Source: Mesorhizobium sp. WSM3859
Lineage (GTDB): Bacteria; Pseudomonadota; Alphaproteobacteria; Rhizobiales; Rhizobiaceae
NCBI RefSeq assembly: GCF_002295065.1
Contig: NZ_NSGG01000004.1
Location: 434,001 to 498,000, forward strand
Length of the DNA stretch: 64,000 nt
Direction: 5' to 3'
Part shown: one piece after another, positions 47,430-55,513 of the stretch
Layout of the letters: each line of letters starts with the position of its first letter
Numbering within the stretch: the first letter of the stretch is position 1
Made by a program: the position numbers and the translations under genes
Notes under the pieces: model-generated
What the model was told of the DNA's origin: nothing
What the model saw: only the letters and a program-made list of their open reading frames with translations
Database searches by the model: none

Positions 47430-47997
47430 GCGCGATCAGCACCGCGCGATAATCCCCGGCGGACGCGCCGGCCTCGATGGCCAGAGCCGCCCGGTCAAAG
47501 GCGGCGGCCAGCAAGGCGGTCAGCGCCTCGGCCGGCAATCTGGTCATCGCTTGCGCCCGCATTGCGGCGACCAGGCCTTCGCGCAGCGAGCGGTTGCCGT
47601 AGCGGTTGTCGATCTCGTCCATCGCCTTACGGCCAAGCACGGCCGGCCCGTCGCGCAGCAGAAGCCGTGTCCGGCCGGGCGCCCGCATTGCCTCGAGATA
47701 GGCGTCCGATCCGGCGATCAACGCGTCGCGCGCGGACAGCGACGGCGGCGAGGCTTCGTCGATCTCCACCGCCACGGCCGCTGCTTCCTGCTCGACGACC
47801 GCCGCGAACAGCGCCTGCTTGTCGGCGAAGTGGTGATAGAGCGCGCCGCGCGTCACGCCGGCTTCGGCGACGATCTCCGGCGTGCCGGTCTCAGCATAGG
47901 ATTTTTCCGTGAACAGCTTTCGCGCCGCGCGGATCAGATCGGCGCGCGTCGCCTCGGTGCGATCTCGGTTGGAGCGGCGTCCGGACCCTTGTTGCAT
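47371..47997 (-). CDS. TetR-family regulator
   Basis: A 208-residue TetR-type regulator. The DNA-binding part is [51 protein letters not shown]. The ATG at 47997 gives a normal length; a much longer in-frame opening to 48567 runs across the neighbouring gene and its operators and is not real. Operators directly upstream (47998-48042) show that it controls itself and the divergent VOC gene. The last 59 bp overlap the LysR gene on the other strand. Confidence 0.9.
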   Translation of the reverse strand: MQQGSGRRSNRDRTEATRADLIRAARKLFTEKSYAETGTPEIVAEAGVTRGALYHHFADKQALFAAVVEQEAAAVAVEIDEASPPSLSARDALIAGSDAYLEAMRAPGRTRLLLRDGPAVLGRKAMDEIDNRYGNRSLREGLVAAMRAQAMTRLPAEALTALLAAAFDRAALAIEAGASAGDYRAVLIALMDCLSRAPHPSTRPAPSR

Positions 47998-48042
47998 ACA
48001 TGCAGCCTGTATGTTATTTGCACTTACATACAGACTGTATGT
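47998..48042. promoter_or_regulatory. Two TetR palindromic operators
   Basis: ACATACAGACTGTATGT at 48026-48042 is a perfect 8-1-8 palindrome. ACATGCAGCCTGTATGT at 47998-48014 is a second copy with one mismatch. Centres are 28 bp apart. The second copy abuts the TetR start codon at 47997 and the first lies 22 bp before the VOC gene, so both genes should be repressed together. Confidence 0.85.
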
Positions 48043-48063
48043 CGGATGAGAGGAGAAGGAAAG

Positions 48064-48489
48064 ATGAAGACGACGAGCTATTATCCGGTTCTGATGACGG
48101 GTGATGTTGAAGGCACGGCGGCCTTTTACGTGGAGCATTTCCGCTTCAAGCCGCTCTTCGAGAGCGGCTGGTACGTGCACCTGCGCTCGACCGAGGACAG
48201 GCGCGTCAATCTCGGCATCGTCCAGGGCGACCACGAGACGATCCCGGAGGAGGGACGGGGACGCACGTCGGGCCTGCTGATCAATTTCGAGGTCCGCGAC
48301 CCTGACGCCGTCTATGAGCATGCCGTCGCCGCCGGCCTGCCGATCCTGCGCAGCTTGCGCGACGAGCCGTTCGGCCAGCGCCATTTCATCACCAAGGATC
48401 CCAATGGCGTGCTGATCGATGTCATCAAGCCGATCCCGCCGAGCGAGGAATTCTTGGCGCAATATGCCGAGGGGATGGCGGGAAGCTAG
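48064..48489 (+). CDS. VOC (glyoxalase/bleomycin-resistance) family protein
   Basis: A 141-residue VOC-superfamily protein. Paired beta-alpha-beta-beta-beta modules appear as [29 protein letters not shown] and later [22 protein letters not shown], then [19 protein letters not shown] with Glu replaced by Asp in the terminal metal position. VOC proteins bind metal or drug ligands; the substrate is unknown. It is controlled by the divergent TetR protein, whose effector is probably this enzyme's substrate class. Confidence 0.9.
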   Translation: MKTTSYYPVLMTGDVEGTAAFYVEHFRFKPLFESGWYVHLRSTEDRRVNLGIVQGDHETIPEEGRGRTSGLLINFEVRDPDAVYEHAVAAGLPILRSLRDEPFGQRHFITKDPNGVLIDVIKPIPPSEEFLAQYAEGMAGS

Positions 48490-48500
48490 GCCGGCGAGGC

Positions 48501-49448
48501 TTAGCTCGTCCGCGCCACCGGCGTCACCGCCACCTGGCTGACGCCCGTGCGGCGCACGACGGTGCAAAGCGTCTCGCGACCGATGCGCTCGGCATCAAGG
48601 ATGCGCACCAGGTCGTCCACGCCGGTGACCGGCCGGCCGTCGATTGCGGCGATGATGTCGCCCTCCTTCAGGCCTGCCTTGGCGGCGGGACCGTTCTTTT
48701 CGACGCTGCGCAGGCGCACCGCCGTGTTCGTGGACACCTGCGACAAGAGCGCCGCCCGGCGCGGCAGGTTGGTCGTGTCGGCGGAGACACCGATGAAGGC
48801 GCGGCGCACGCGGCCGAAGCGGATGATTTCGGAGATGACGAAATTGGCGGTGTTGGACGCGACAGCGAAGGCGATTCCTTGAGCGCCATGGATCATGGCG
48901 GTGTTGACGCCGATCACCTCGCCGGCCGATGAGACCAGCGGCCCGCCGGAATTGCCGGGGTTGAGCGCGGCGTCGGTCTGGATGACGTCGTCGATCAGCC
49001 GGCCGGTCGAGGCGCGCATCGAGCGGCCGAGCGCGGAGACGACGCCGGCCGTGACCGTCCATTCGAAGCCGAGCGGATTGCCGATGGCGATCGCGATCTG
49101 GCCGCGGCGTAGGCGCTTGGAGTCGCCGAGCGGCGCAACATCGGCGAAACTGCCGTCGGCGCGCACCAGCGCGATGTCGGTGTCGGGATCGCGGCCGAGC
49201 ACGTGGCCCTCGCGCGAGGCGCCGTCAGGCATGGTGACGCGCACGGCTCGCGCATCGCCGACGACGTGGAAGTTGGTGACGACCAGTCCATCCTGCGCGA
49301 TAACGAAGCCGGAGCCGTGACCGCCGGCGCCGATGCGCTCGATGCGGCAGACGGCCGGACCGATGCGGTCGACAGCGTCGGCCACGGATGCCGAATAGGC
49401 ATCCAGCAATGTGTCGTCAGATGGAAGTTTTTCGGCGGCGAAGGCCAT
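48501..49448 (-). CDS. S1C (HtrA-like) serine protease without signal peptide
   Basis: A 315-residue trypsin-fold protease with one C-terminal PDZ domain. The full catalytic triad is present: H61 in TNFHVVG, D91 in DTDIALV, S167 in NPGNSGGPLV. The PDZ domain is around 215-305 (VEKNGPAAKAGLKEGDIIAAIDGRPVTGVDDLV). The N-terminus MAFAAEKLPSDDTLLDAYS has no hydrophobic segment, unlike classical periplasmic HtrA/DegP, so it is expected in the cytoplasm. The start is set at 49448. It is divergent from a protease-dead homologue 160 bp away. Confidence 0.9.
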   Translation of the reverse strand: MAFAAEKLPSDDTLLDAYSASVADAVDRIGPAVCRIERIGAGGHGSGFVIAQDGLVVTNFHVVGDARAVRVTMPDGASREGHVLGRDPDTDIALVRADGSFADVAPLGDSKRLRRGQIAIAIGNPLGFEWTVTAGVVSALGRSMRASTGRLIDDVIQTDAALNPGNSGGPLVSSAGEVIGVNTAMIHGAQGIAFAVASNTANFVISEIIRFGRVRRAFIGVSADTTNLPRRAALLSQVSTNTAVRLRSVEKNGPAAKAGLKEGDIIAAIDGRPVTGVDDLVRILDAERIGRETLCTVVRRTGVSQVAVTPVARTS

Positions 49449-49608
49449 GGGCGTGTTCCCTCGTAGAATGATGACTATATGTGCGGAGCAGCCAAGGGCG
49501 CCGCGACCTGACCACATGGCCAGTCCGGCTGCCGACTAGCCGTCAGGCGAGTATCCGCGGCCGCGCTAGCGAGCGATATCTGGGTCACCGAACCCAGGAG
49601 ACAGTCTT

Positions 49609-50484
49609 ATGAGCGACTTCAACCTCAGTGCCTTTTCCGACGCGATCGCCGATGTCGCGGCCACCGCTGCCCCCGCGTTGGCGAGTTTCGTTACGCACCA
49701 TCACCGCACCGCGAGCGCCTTCCATTGGCGCGACGGCTACTTTGTTACCGCCGAGGAGGCGGTCGAAGCCGGCGAGGAGATCGAATTGACGCTGGCCTCC
49801 GGCGAAACCGCCAAGGCCGAACTCGTCGGCCGCGATCCGTCGACGGGCGTTGCCCTGCTGAAGCCGGCTTCCGGCGCTGCCGGTTTGCCGCAATTGGCGC
49901 AGGCCGGTGCGGTGCGTCCGGGCAATCTGGCGATCGCGGTGGGCAACAGTGATGGCGCAGCACTTGCCGTGTTCGGCACGATCGGCGAGGTCGGGCCGGC
50001 CTGGCGCTCGATGCGCGGCGGCACGATCGACCAGCGCATCAACCTCGCCATCAACACCGGCGGTCGCTTCGAGGGCGGGCCGGTGCTCGACGCCAAGGGC
50101 GGCCTGGTCGGCATGCTTTTGTTCGGGCCGCGCCGGCGGGCGCTGGTCATGCCTTACGAGACGATCGAGCGCGCGGTTGCCACGCTGCGCGAGAAGGGTC
50201 ATGTCGCGCGCGGCTATCTCGGCGCCGGGCTGCATCCAATCCGCAACGGCGACACCAAAGGCGCTATGGTCATGAGCCTCGACGACAACGGTCCGGCCAA
50301 GGCCGCCGGCCTGCATATCGGCGATATCGTCGTCGCCTGGAACGGCGAGGCCGTGCATGGCCCGCGCGAACTGATCCGCAAGCTCGGGCCGGACAGCGCA
50401 GGCACCACCGTGACGCTTGGTATCTCGAGCGGCGGCACGCAACGCGACGTTTCGATCACCATCGGCGAGAAGCCACTGAGCTGA
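49609..50484 (+). CDS. HtrA-like pseudoprotease with PDZ domain
   Basis: A 291-residue protein with the same trypsin-fold plus PDZ layout as its divergent neighbour, but with the catalytic triad lost at every position. Aligning by eye, TNFHVV becomes TAEEAVE (His to E50), DTDIALV becomes STGVALL (Asp to G80), and NPGNSGGP becomes TGGRFEGGP (Ser to E155). The fold-supporting residues are kept (NLAIAVGNSDG, LVGMLLFGP) and the PDZ is intact (MVMSLDDNGPAKAAGLHIGDIVVAWNG). A regulatory or scaffold role is likely. The start has no signal peptide. The LuxR-type gene follows by 8 bp. Confidence 0.85.
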   Translation: MSDFNLSAFSDAIADVAATAAPALASFVTHHHRTASAFHWRDGYFVTAEEAVEAGEEIELTLASGETAKAELVGRDPSTGVALLKPASGAAGLPQLAQAGAVRPGNLAIAVGNSDGAALAVFGTIGEVGPAWRSMRGGTIDQRINLAINTGGRFEGGPVLDAKGGLVGMLLFGPRRRALVMPYETIERAVATLREKGHVARGYLGAGLHPIRNGDTKGAMVMSLDDNGPAKAAGLHIGDIVVAWNGEAVHGPRELIRKLGPDSAGTTVTLGISSGGTQRDVSITIGEKPLS

Positions 50485-50492
50485 GAGGATCG

Positions 50493-51137
50493 ATGGCAAG
50501 CAGCGCGGCACAAGTGATCGCACGACCGGAATCGTCAGCCCACCGGCTGACGGTGCTGGTGGCGCTCGGCGATGCACAGCGCGTCGAGCAGCTTGCCGAT
50601 GCGCTTGCCGCCAGTGACGATCTGCTGCCGATACTGGGTGGGAGCAGCACTGGTCAGCCAGCGGATGTCGCGGTGACCGACGATCCGGCCTTGGAAAGCC
50701 GCGCCGTCGGTTCGACGATGCCTGTTGTGCTGCTGTCCCGCCGCAGTGGGCACGAGCGGCTTCCCGGCAATGTGGTCGCCGTGCTGCCGCCATCTGCCGA
50801 CGGTTTGCTGATCGCTGCCGCGGCGCGGCTCGCGGCTTCCGGTTATCGCATCGACACGGCTGGGCCATCGGAGATCGCGCATGGCGATTTCCATGACGGG
50901 CTCGCCGACGAGGATGTGCCGGACGACAATCAGGCGCGCCCGGCCTTGTCGCCACGCGAGGCGGAAGTGCTGGCGCTGCTCGCCGAAGGCGCGCCGAACA
51001 AGGTGATCGCCAGGCGGCTCAATATTTCGGTCCACACGGCGAAGTTCCATGTCGCCGCCATCCTGATCAAGCTCGGCGCCGCCAACCGGACGGACGCAAT
51101 CGCGATAGCGATGCGACAGGGGCTGGCACTGGTCTAG
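50493..51137 (+). CDS. LuxR/NarL-type regulator with degenerate receiver-like domain
   Basis: A 214-residue regulator. The C-terminal GerE/LuxR helix-turn-helix is well kept (LSPREAEVLALLAEGAPNKVIARRLNISVHTAKFHVAAILIKLG). The N-terminal 130 residues look like a shortened receiver (LTVLVALGDAQRVEQLADAL, then ADVAVTDDPAL, then MPVVLLSRRSG), but only one acidic residue remains at the first position. Phosphorylation is therefore uncertain. Eight bases after the pseudoprotease gene, it is surely co-transcribed with it. Confidence 0.85.
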   Translation: MASSAAQVIARPESSAHRLTVLVALGDAQRVEQLADALAASDDLLPILGGSSTGQPADVAVTDDPALESRAVGSTMPVVLLSRRSGHERLPGNVVAVLPPSADGLLIAAAARLAASGYRIDTAGPSEIAHGDFHDGLADEDVPDDNQARPALSPREAEVLALLAEGAPNKVIARRLNISVHTAKFHVAAILIKLGAANRTDAIAIAMRQGLALV

Positions 51138-51240
51138 CTCTCTACCGCACGACGCTGCGTAATCACCCATTGGTTCCTTGGGTCTTGCGCCACGGCCGTC
51201 CGCCGCGCAATTTGCCTCCACATCGAAGAGGAGGCAAAGG

Positions 51241-52107
51241 ATGTCGCTGAACGGAAAGACGCTGTTCATCTCGGGCGGATCGCGCGGCATCGGGTTGGCG
51301 ATCGCGCTCAGGGCGGCGCGCGACGGCGCCAATGTGACGATCGCCGCCAAGACCGCCGAGCCACATCCGAAACTGCCGGGCACGATCTACACGGCGGCGC
51401 AAGAGATCGAGCAGGCGGGCGGCAAGGCGCTGCCGGTGCTTTGTGACATCCGCGACGAAGCGCAGGTCGCCGAGGCTGTGGCCAAGACGGTGGAGCGGTT
51501 CGGCGGCATCGACATCTGCGTCAACAATGCCAGCGCCATCCAACTCACCGGCACGCTGGAGACCGACATGAAGCGGTATGATCTGATGCACCAGATCAAC
51601 ACGCGCGGCACGTTCCTGGTCTCCAAAATGTGCATTCCGCACCTGAAGTTAGCCAAGAACCCTCACATCCTGAATCTGGCGCCGCCACTCGACATGAAGG
51701 CCAAATGGTTCAAGAACCACGTCGCCTACACGATGGCGAAGTTCGGCATGTCGATGTGCACGCTTGGCATGAGCGCCGAGTTCGCTGGAGCTGGCATCGC
51801 CGTCAACTCGCTGTGGCCGATCTCGACCATCGACACTGCCGCGGTGCGCAATCTTCTGGGCGGCGCGACGGTGGCGGCGATGAGCCGCTCGCCCGACATC
51901 ATGGCCGATGCCGCGCATGCGATCTTCCTGCGTCCCTCGCGCGAGGCGACCGGCAATTTCTACATCGACGAAGAGGTGCTGCGCGCCGAGGGCGTGGCCG
52001 ATTTCTCGATCTATGCGCCTGGCGCGGCCGATCAGCTCGCGGGCGACTTCTTCGTCCCCGACGAGGTGTTTGCGAACTCGCAGACGAAAGTCAGAAGAAT
52101 CTACTGA
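51241..52107 (+). CDS. Short-chain dehydrogenase, HSDL2-like
   Basis: A 288-residue SDR of the hydroxysteroid-dehydrogenase-like 2 group. It begins MSLNGKTLFISGGSRGIGLAIALRAARDGANVTIAAKTAEPHPKLPG, the long insert after the first helix being typical of that group. NNASA replaces NNAG. The catalytic region is unusual: the Ser position is ILNLAPPLDM and the Tyr-x-x-x-Lys is YTMAKFG. HSDL2-like enzymes are tied to lipid metabolism, with unclear activity. Start at 51241 after GAGGAGGCAAAGG. Confidence 0.9.
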   Translation: MSLNGKTLFISGGSRGIGLAIALRAARDGANVTIAAKTAEPHPKLPGTIYTAAQEIEQAGGKALPVLCDIRDEAQVAEAVAKTVERFGGIDICVNNASAIQLTGTLETDMKRYDLMHQINTRGTFLVSKMCIPHLKLAKNPHILNLAPPLDMKAKWFKNHVAYTMAKFGMSMCTLGMSAEFAGAGIAVNSLWPISTIDTAAVRNLLGGATVAAMSRSPDIMADAAHAIFLRPSREATGNFYIDEEVLRAEGVADFSIYAPGAADQLAGDFFVPDEVFANSQTKVRRIY

Positions 52108-52119
52108 AGGGGCACGGCC

Positions 52120-52638
52120 TTACTCCGCCGCGGCCTTCTTGCCCTTGGCCAGCGCCATCACCCGGTCGATATAGGCCAGCATCAGCGCCGAGACGACGAA
52201 GGCGAGGTGGATGATGGTCAGCCACATCAGCTGGTCGGTCGTATAGGACACCGAATTCAGGAACACCTGCAACAGGTGGATGGAAGAGATGGCGACGATG
52301 GTCGAGGCGACCTTGACCTTCAGCGAGCCGACATCGATCGTGCCCAGCCAATGGACCTCGCCGTCCTGTTCGTCGAAGCGGCTGACGAAATTCTCGTAGC
52401 CAGAGATGATCACCATCACCACCAGCGATGCGACCAGCGCGGCATCGATCAGGCCGAGCATCTTCAGGATCGTGTCGGTGTCGCCAAGCGTGAAGGCGGT
52501 CATGACGAACTCATAGAGCTTCTTGCCGAAGGAGAGCGCGTAGATCGCCAGCGCCACGCCAAGGCCGAGATAGAAGGCGACCAGCAGCCAGCGCGAGGCG
52601 AGGATGACGGATTCGATGGCGAGTTCGAGACGCTTCAT
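52120..52638 (-). CDS. yqhA: YqhA/UPF0114 family inner-membrane protein
   Basis: A 172-residue membrane protein with about four segments. The N-terminus MKRLELAIESVILASRWLLVAFYLGLGVAL matches the family start, so I use the ATG at 52638 rather than a TTG at 52653. Later conserved segments are LIDAALVASLVVMVIISGYENFVS and VKVASTIVAISSIHLLQVF. UPF0114 function is unknown. The 5' leader is strongly structured and ends in a terminator hairpin 50 bp before the start (see 52700-52884). Confidence 0.9.
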   Translation of the reverse strand: MKRLELAIESVILASRWLLVAFYLGLGVALAIYALSFGKKLYEFVMTAFTLGDTDTILKMLGLIDAALVASLVVMVIISGYENFVSRFDEQDGEVHWLGTIDVGSLKVKVASTIVAISSIHLLQVFLNSVSYTTDQLMWLTIIHLAFVVSALMLAYIDRVMALAKGKKAAAE

Positions 52639-52705
52639 GAAGGGTTCCGTCAAATTGCGATAGAGGGTATTTCGGCCAGACAGGGCCGGTTTTCAAGACA
52701 AAAAA

Positions 52706-52731
52706 CCCCGCCGGAGAGGGGACCGGCGGGG
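52706..52731 (-). terminator. Terminator-like hairpin in the yqhA leader
   Basis: CCCCGCCGG (52706-52714) and CCGGCGGGG (52723-52731) with an 8-base loop. On the minus strand it is followed by six T (52700-52705), a strong intrinsic terminator. It lies only about 62 bp before the yqhA start. Confidence 0.85.
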
Positions 52732-52739
52732 CTCAGTAT

Positions 52740-52779
52740 GTCCCGCTGGAGTCGGGACAGGGCAGGGAACGCCCTGTCC
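52740..52779 (-). promoter_or_regulatory. Alternative stems upstream of the yqhA-leader terminator
   Basis: GGACAGGGC (52755-52763) can pair with GCCCTGTCC (52771-52779). A second stem, GTCCCG (52740-52745) with CGGGAC (52753-52758), uses bases that overlap the first one at 52755-52758. The two cannot form together, and the terminator follows directly. This is attenuator-like or the body of a small RNA. Confidence 0.5.
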
Positions 52780-52861
52780 GGAATTTGGGTGTCGCAATGC
52801 GGCAATTCAATGAGTTAGCTCTATTCGACAGGACAAATCTTCTTGAGCCAGGAAAGGAAAA

Positions 52862-52884
52862 GGCCCGTCCGACGCGGACGGGCC
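52862..52884 (-). terminator. Hairpin downstream of the Gln-rich OmpA gene
   Basis: GGCCCGTCCG (52862-52871) pairs with CGGACGGGCC (52875-52884) over ACG. Minus-strand continuation is TTTTCC, a weak terminator. It lies about 160 bp after the OmpA-family stop and is the probable end of that transcript. Confidence 0.7.
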
Positions 52885-52938
52885 CTTACCTTAAGCGCTG
52901 ATTCCAAAAATCCGATCAGGATCTTGAAATCAAAGGCT

Positions 52939-52978
52939 AAACTGCGTCGCGCTGAACGAATTCAGCGCGGCGCGGTTT
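52939..52978. repeat. 18-bp stem palindrome
   Basis: AAACTGCGTCGCGCTGAA (52939-52956) pairs with TTCAGCGCGGCGCGGTTT (52961-52978), with two G.U pairs on the minus strand read as RNA. Loop of four. This style of palindrome recurs in Mesorhizobium intergenic regions. Confidence 0.6.
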
Positions 52979-52991
52979 ATGTCTTTGTCTA

Positions 52992-53040
52992 ATGCATGTC
53001 GTTGTCCCAAAACCGCTGGACACTTTTGGGCGACATGCAT
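52992..53040. repeat. 49-bp dispersed palindromic repeat
   Basis: Outer arms ATGCATGTCG (52992-53001) and CGACATGCAT (53031-53040), inner arms CCCAAAA (53006-53012) and TTTTGGG (53024-53030), around CCGCTGGACAC. It is a near-perfect family member; degraded relatives sit at 34263-34310 and 18343-18395. It starts 4 bp after the OmpA-family stop codon and would fold at the 3' end of that mRNA. Confidence 0.8.
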
Positions 53041-53043
53041 CGT

Positions 53044-55317
53044 TTACTGCTCGCTGTTGCTCGCCACCGGCGCCACCAGCGAGGTAATGCGTCGGATGGC
53101 GACACGGCGGTTCTCGCGGTTCGGACCGGGCGTGTTCACCTTGAGATATTCCTCGCCATAGCCCTGCGTGGTGAGGTTCTCGGCCGGGATGCCAAAGGCA
53201 TTGGTCAGTGCCTCGGCAACGGCTTCGGCGCGGCGGTCCGACAGCGCGAGGTTCGCCTCCGGCGTGCCGACGGCATCGGTGTGGCCTTCGATCAGGAAGG
53301 TCTCGGCCGGATTTTTCTTCAGCAGCTTTTCCATGGCGCTGGCGACGCCATCGAGCTTCTGCACCTCGGTGTCGGAGATCGTGGCCGAGCCGAAGTCGAA
53401 GTTCAGCGTGTCGAGATCGATGCGCCGGGCGATGTCGCGCACGCGGGCGGACCGCTTGACCTCGTCGATCGAGTAGAGACGCTGCACCCTTTCCACCGGC
53501 GGCTGCTCGAGGAAGGTATAATACTCGTCCGGATCCTCGACTTCCTCCGAATCCAGGATGTAGTCCCGGCGCGGGATATCGAGCCGCATCGGCGGCAGCT
53601 CGTCGCCGGGATCGCGCCACTCGTCGACATCGTTATAGTAGCGCTCGTCGACATAGGTCAGCACATATTCGCGGCCCTCCGGCGTAATGCGCGATCGCCG
53701 GATGACGTCGCCATTACGGTTGCGGATGGTGACGATCCTGACGCCGTTGTCGCGCTCCACGATTTCGCGGGTGCGGCCGCCCGACAGATCCTCGTAGTAG
53801 ACGTCCCTGGCGCCGCGGGTGATGCGAGGCGCCTCGTTGCTTTCCACGAAGGTCTGGTTGTTGAACTGGAGGATGACGCGGTCGCCGAACTGTTTCACGA
53901 CATCCGCGCCCTGCGGCCGGCGACGCTCGCGCACAACCTGCTCGGGCGTAAGCTCGATGCGCTTGCCCTTCTCCTGGTCCACCGGGACGATCTTCTCGGG
54001 CTTGATCGCCTGCTGCGCCGACTTGTCGTCGGTGGGCGGCGGACCCTGATCGACCGGAGCCGGCTTCTGCGCCTGCTCACCACCCTGCTGCTGTTCGGCC
54101 TGGTTGGCGTTCTGGCCATTTTCGGTTTGAGCGCCACCTGCCTGGCCACCGCCGATCTGGCCGTTATCTTTGCGGCCCTTGTGCTTGCGCATGACGTCCT
54201 TCTGGCTGTCGAGCAGGGGCGCTTCGTTCGGGTTCGCGGGCGTTTCGCCTTGTGCGGCGTTGCCGCCATTGGCGGGCTGATTGTTGTTGGCCGGCTGTTC
54301 ACCTGTAGCAGGCTGTTGGCCTGTCGCCGGCTGCTCGGCCGTCGCCGGTTGCTGCCCGGTAGCAGGCTGCTCACCTAGCTTCTTGCCGCGTTTCTTCTTG
54401 TCCTGGGTCTCTGCGCCCTGGGCCGGCTGCTCACCGGTCTGCAACGGTTCGGCCTGCGGCACGGGTTCACCTGCCGGCGCCGGCTTTTTGGCCGGCTCAT
54501 TGGTCTGCGTCTGCTCGGCCGGGGCGGTCTCGCCCTGCTGGTTCTGCTTGTGCCTCTTCTTGAACTGGTTGCCGCCTTGTTGATTGTCGTTGGCAGGGGC
54601 GGTCTGGTCGGTCGGCGCGACCTGCTCGCCAACCTGGCCGGCGGGCTCGCCCTGCTGCTGATCGTGCATGCGCTTCTTCTTACCCTGGTTGCCTTGCTGG
54701 TCGCCGGCGGCAGGCGCGACCTGTTCCGTGGGCTGCTGGTCAGCTGGCGCCGCTTCGATCTGCTGCTGGTTGCGCTTCTTCTTGCGCGGCTGCTGCTCGT
54801 CTGTCGCGGGCTGGGCGCCCTGGTCGGCGGGCGCCGCCTCGGTCTGCTGCTGGTCGCGCTTCTTGCGCGGCTTGAACTGCTGCTCGTCGGTCGCGGGCTG
54901 GCCGCCTTGATCGGCAGGTGCTGCCTCGATCTGCTGCTGCTGATCGCGCTTCTTGCGCGGCTTGAATTGCTGCTCGGCCGGAGCAGCTTCGCCAGATTGG
55001 CCACTATCCATCTGCTGCTGCTCTTGCCGCTTCTTACGCGGCTTCTGCTCGGTCTCGGCAGGCGCGGCTTGTTCGGTTGCCGGCGCCGATTCGCTTTGCT
55101 GCTGCTCGCGCTTCTTCTTCTTCGGCTGTTCGGCTCCGCCCTGGGCGCATTCCTCGGCCGACTGCCCTTCGGCGCAAGCGGCTTGAGCCAGCACGAGCGG
55201 CGCACCGTGCAGGCTGCCGGAAGCGACACCCCCCTGCAGCGGGTACGCGCCCAACGGCGCGGATGCCATAAGCAGGCCGATTGCCGTGCCCGCCAGAATC
55301 CGTGGTTGGCGTTTCAT
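53044..55317 (-). CDS. OmpA-family protein with Gln/Lys/Pro-rich low-complexity domain
   Basis: A 757-residue exported protein. Residues 1-about 45 include the signal region (ILAGTAIGLLMASAPLGAYPLQGG). Residues about 60-430 are a low-complexity tract with tandem units such as FKPRKKRDQQQ and EAAPADQG, then PATGQQPATAEQ-type repeats. A conserved middle follows (VVKQFGDRVILQFNN, then ITRGARDVYYEDL). The C-terminal OmpA domain binds peptidoglycan: ETFLIEGHTDAVGTPEANLALSDRRAEAV (the D and R of the usual pair are present). It is likely an outer-membrane-to-wall linker, common in Mesorhizobium. Repeat number may vary between strains. Confidence 0.85.
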   Translation of the reverse strand: MKRQPRILAGTAIGLLMASAPLGAYPLQGGVASGSLHGAPLVLAQAACAEGQSAEECAQGGAEQPKKKKREQQQSESAPATEQAAPAETEQKPRKKRQEQQQMDSGQSGEAAPAEQQFKPRKKRDQQQQIEAAPADQGGQPATDEQQFKPRKKRDQQQTEAAPADQGAQPATDEQQPRKKKRNQQQIEAAPADQQPTEQVAPAAGDQQGNQGKKKRMHDQQQGEPAGQVGEQVAPTDQTAPANDNQQGGNQFKKRHKQNQQGETAPAEQTQTNEPAKKPAPAGEPVPQAEPLQTGEQPAQGAETQDKKKRGKKLGEQPATGQQPATAEQPATGQQPATGEQPANNNQPANGGNAAQGETPANPNEAPLLDSQKDVMRKHKGRKDNGQIGGGQAGGAQTENGQNANQAEQQQGGEQAQKPAPVDQGPPPTDDKSAQQAIKPEKIVPVDQEKGKRIELTPEQVVRERRRPQGADVVKQFGDRVILQFNNQTFVESNEAPRITRGARDVYYEDLSGGRTREIVERDNGVRIVTIRNRNGDVIRRSRITPEGREYVLTYVDERYYNDVDEWRDPGDELPPMRLDIPRRDYILDSEEVEDPDEYYTFLEQPPVERVQRLYSIDEVKRSARVRDIARRIDLDTLNFDFGSATISDTEVQKLDGVASAMEKLLKKNPAETFLIEGHTDAVGTPEANLALSDRRAEAVAEALTNAFGIPAENLTTQGYGEEYLKVNTPGPNRENRRVAIRRITSLVAPVASNSEQ

Positions 55318-55513
55318 ATCATTTTCTCCTAATGGGTCCCATCCCTGCCCAAACTTTCATCAGCCGCAATTGGTTCCGTTACAGGGCATTGACGCCAGCC
55401 AAGGATGTTCGGCCGGCCTTTTGAAGGCAATTTCGTGTTTTTCTAATGTTGATAGTGAGCCTGCGTGACAGCAGTGCTTGACCGGAAGGTCGCGGAGGGC
55501 CAAATCCACCGAA

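Noticed and set aside
48064..48489. Extension of the VOC protein upstream to 47401
   Set aside because: The longer frame overlaps the TetR gene antisense; the ATG at 48064 has a good ribosome site and matches the VOC fold start.
47998..48567. N-terminal extension of the TetR gene to 48567
   Set aside because: The extension runs antisense through the VOC gene and across both operators; the normal TetR start is at 47997.
54550..55332. A 260-codon Leu-rich + strand frame that looks like a membrane protein
   Set aside because: It is the antisense of the Gln/Lys-rich tract of the OmpA gene; CAG and AAG repeats read backwards give Leu-rich sequence.
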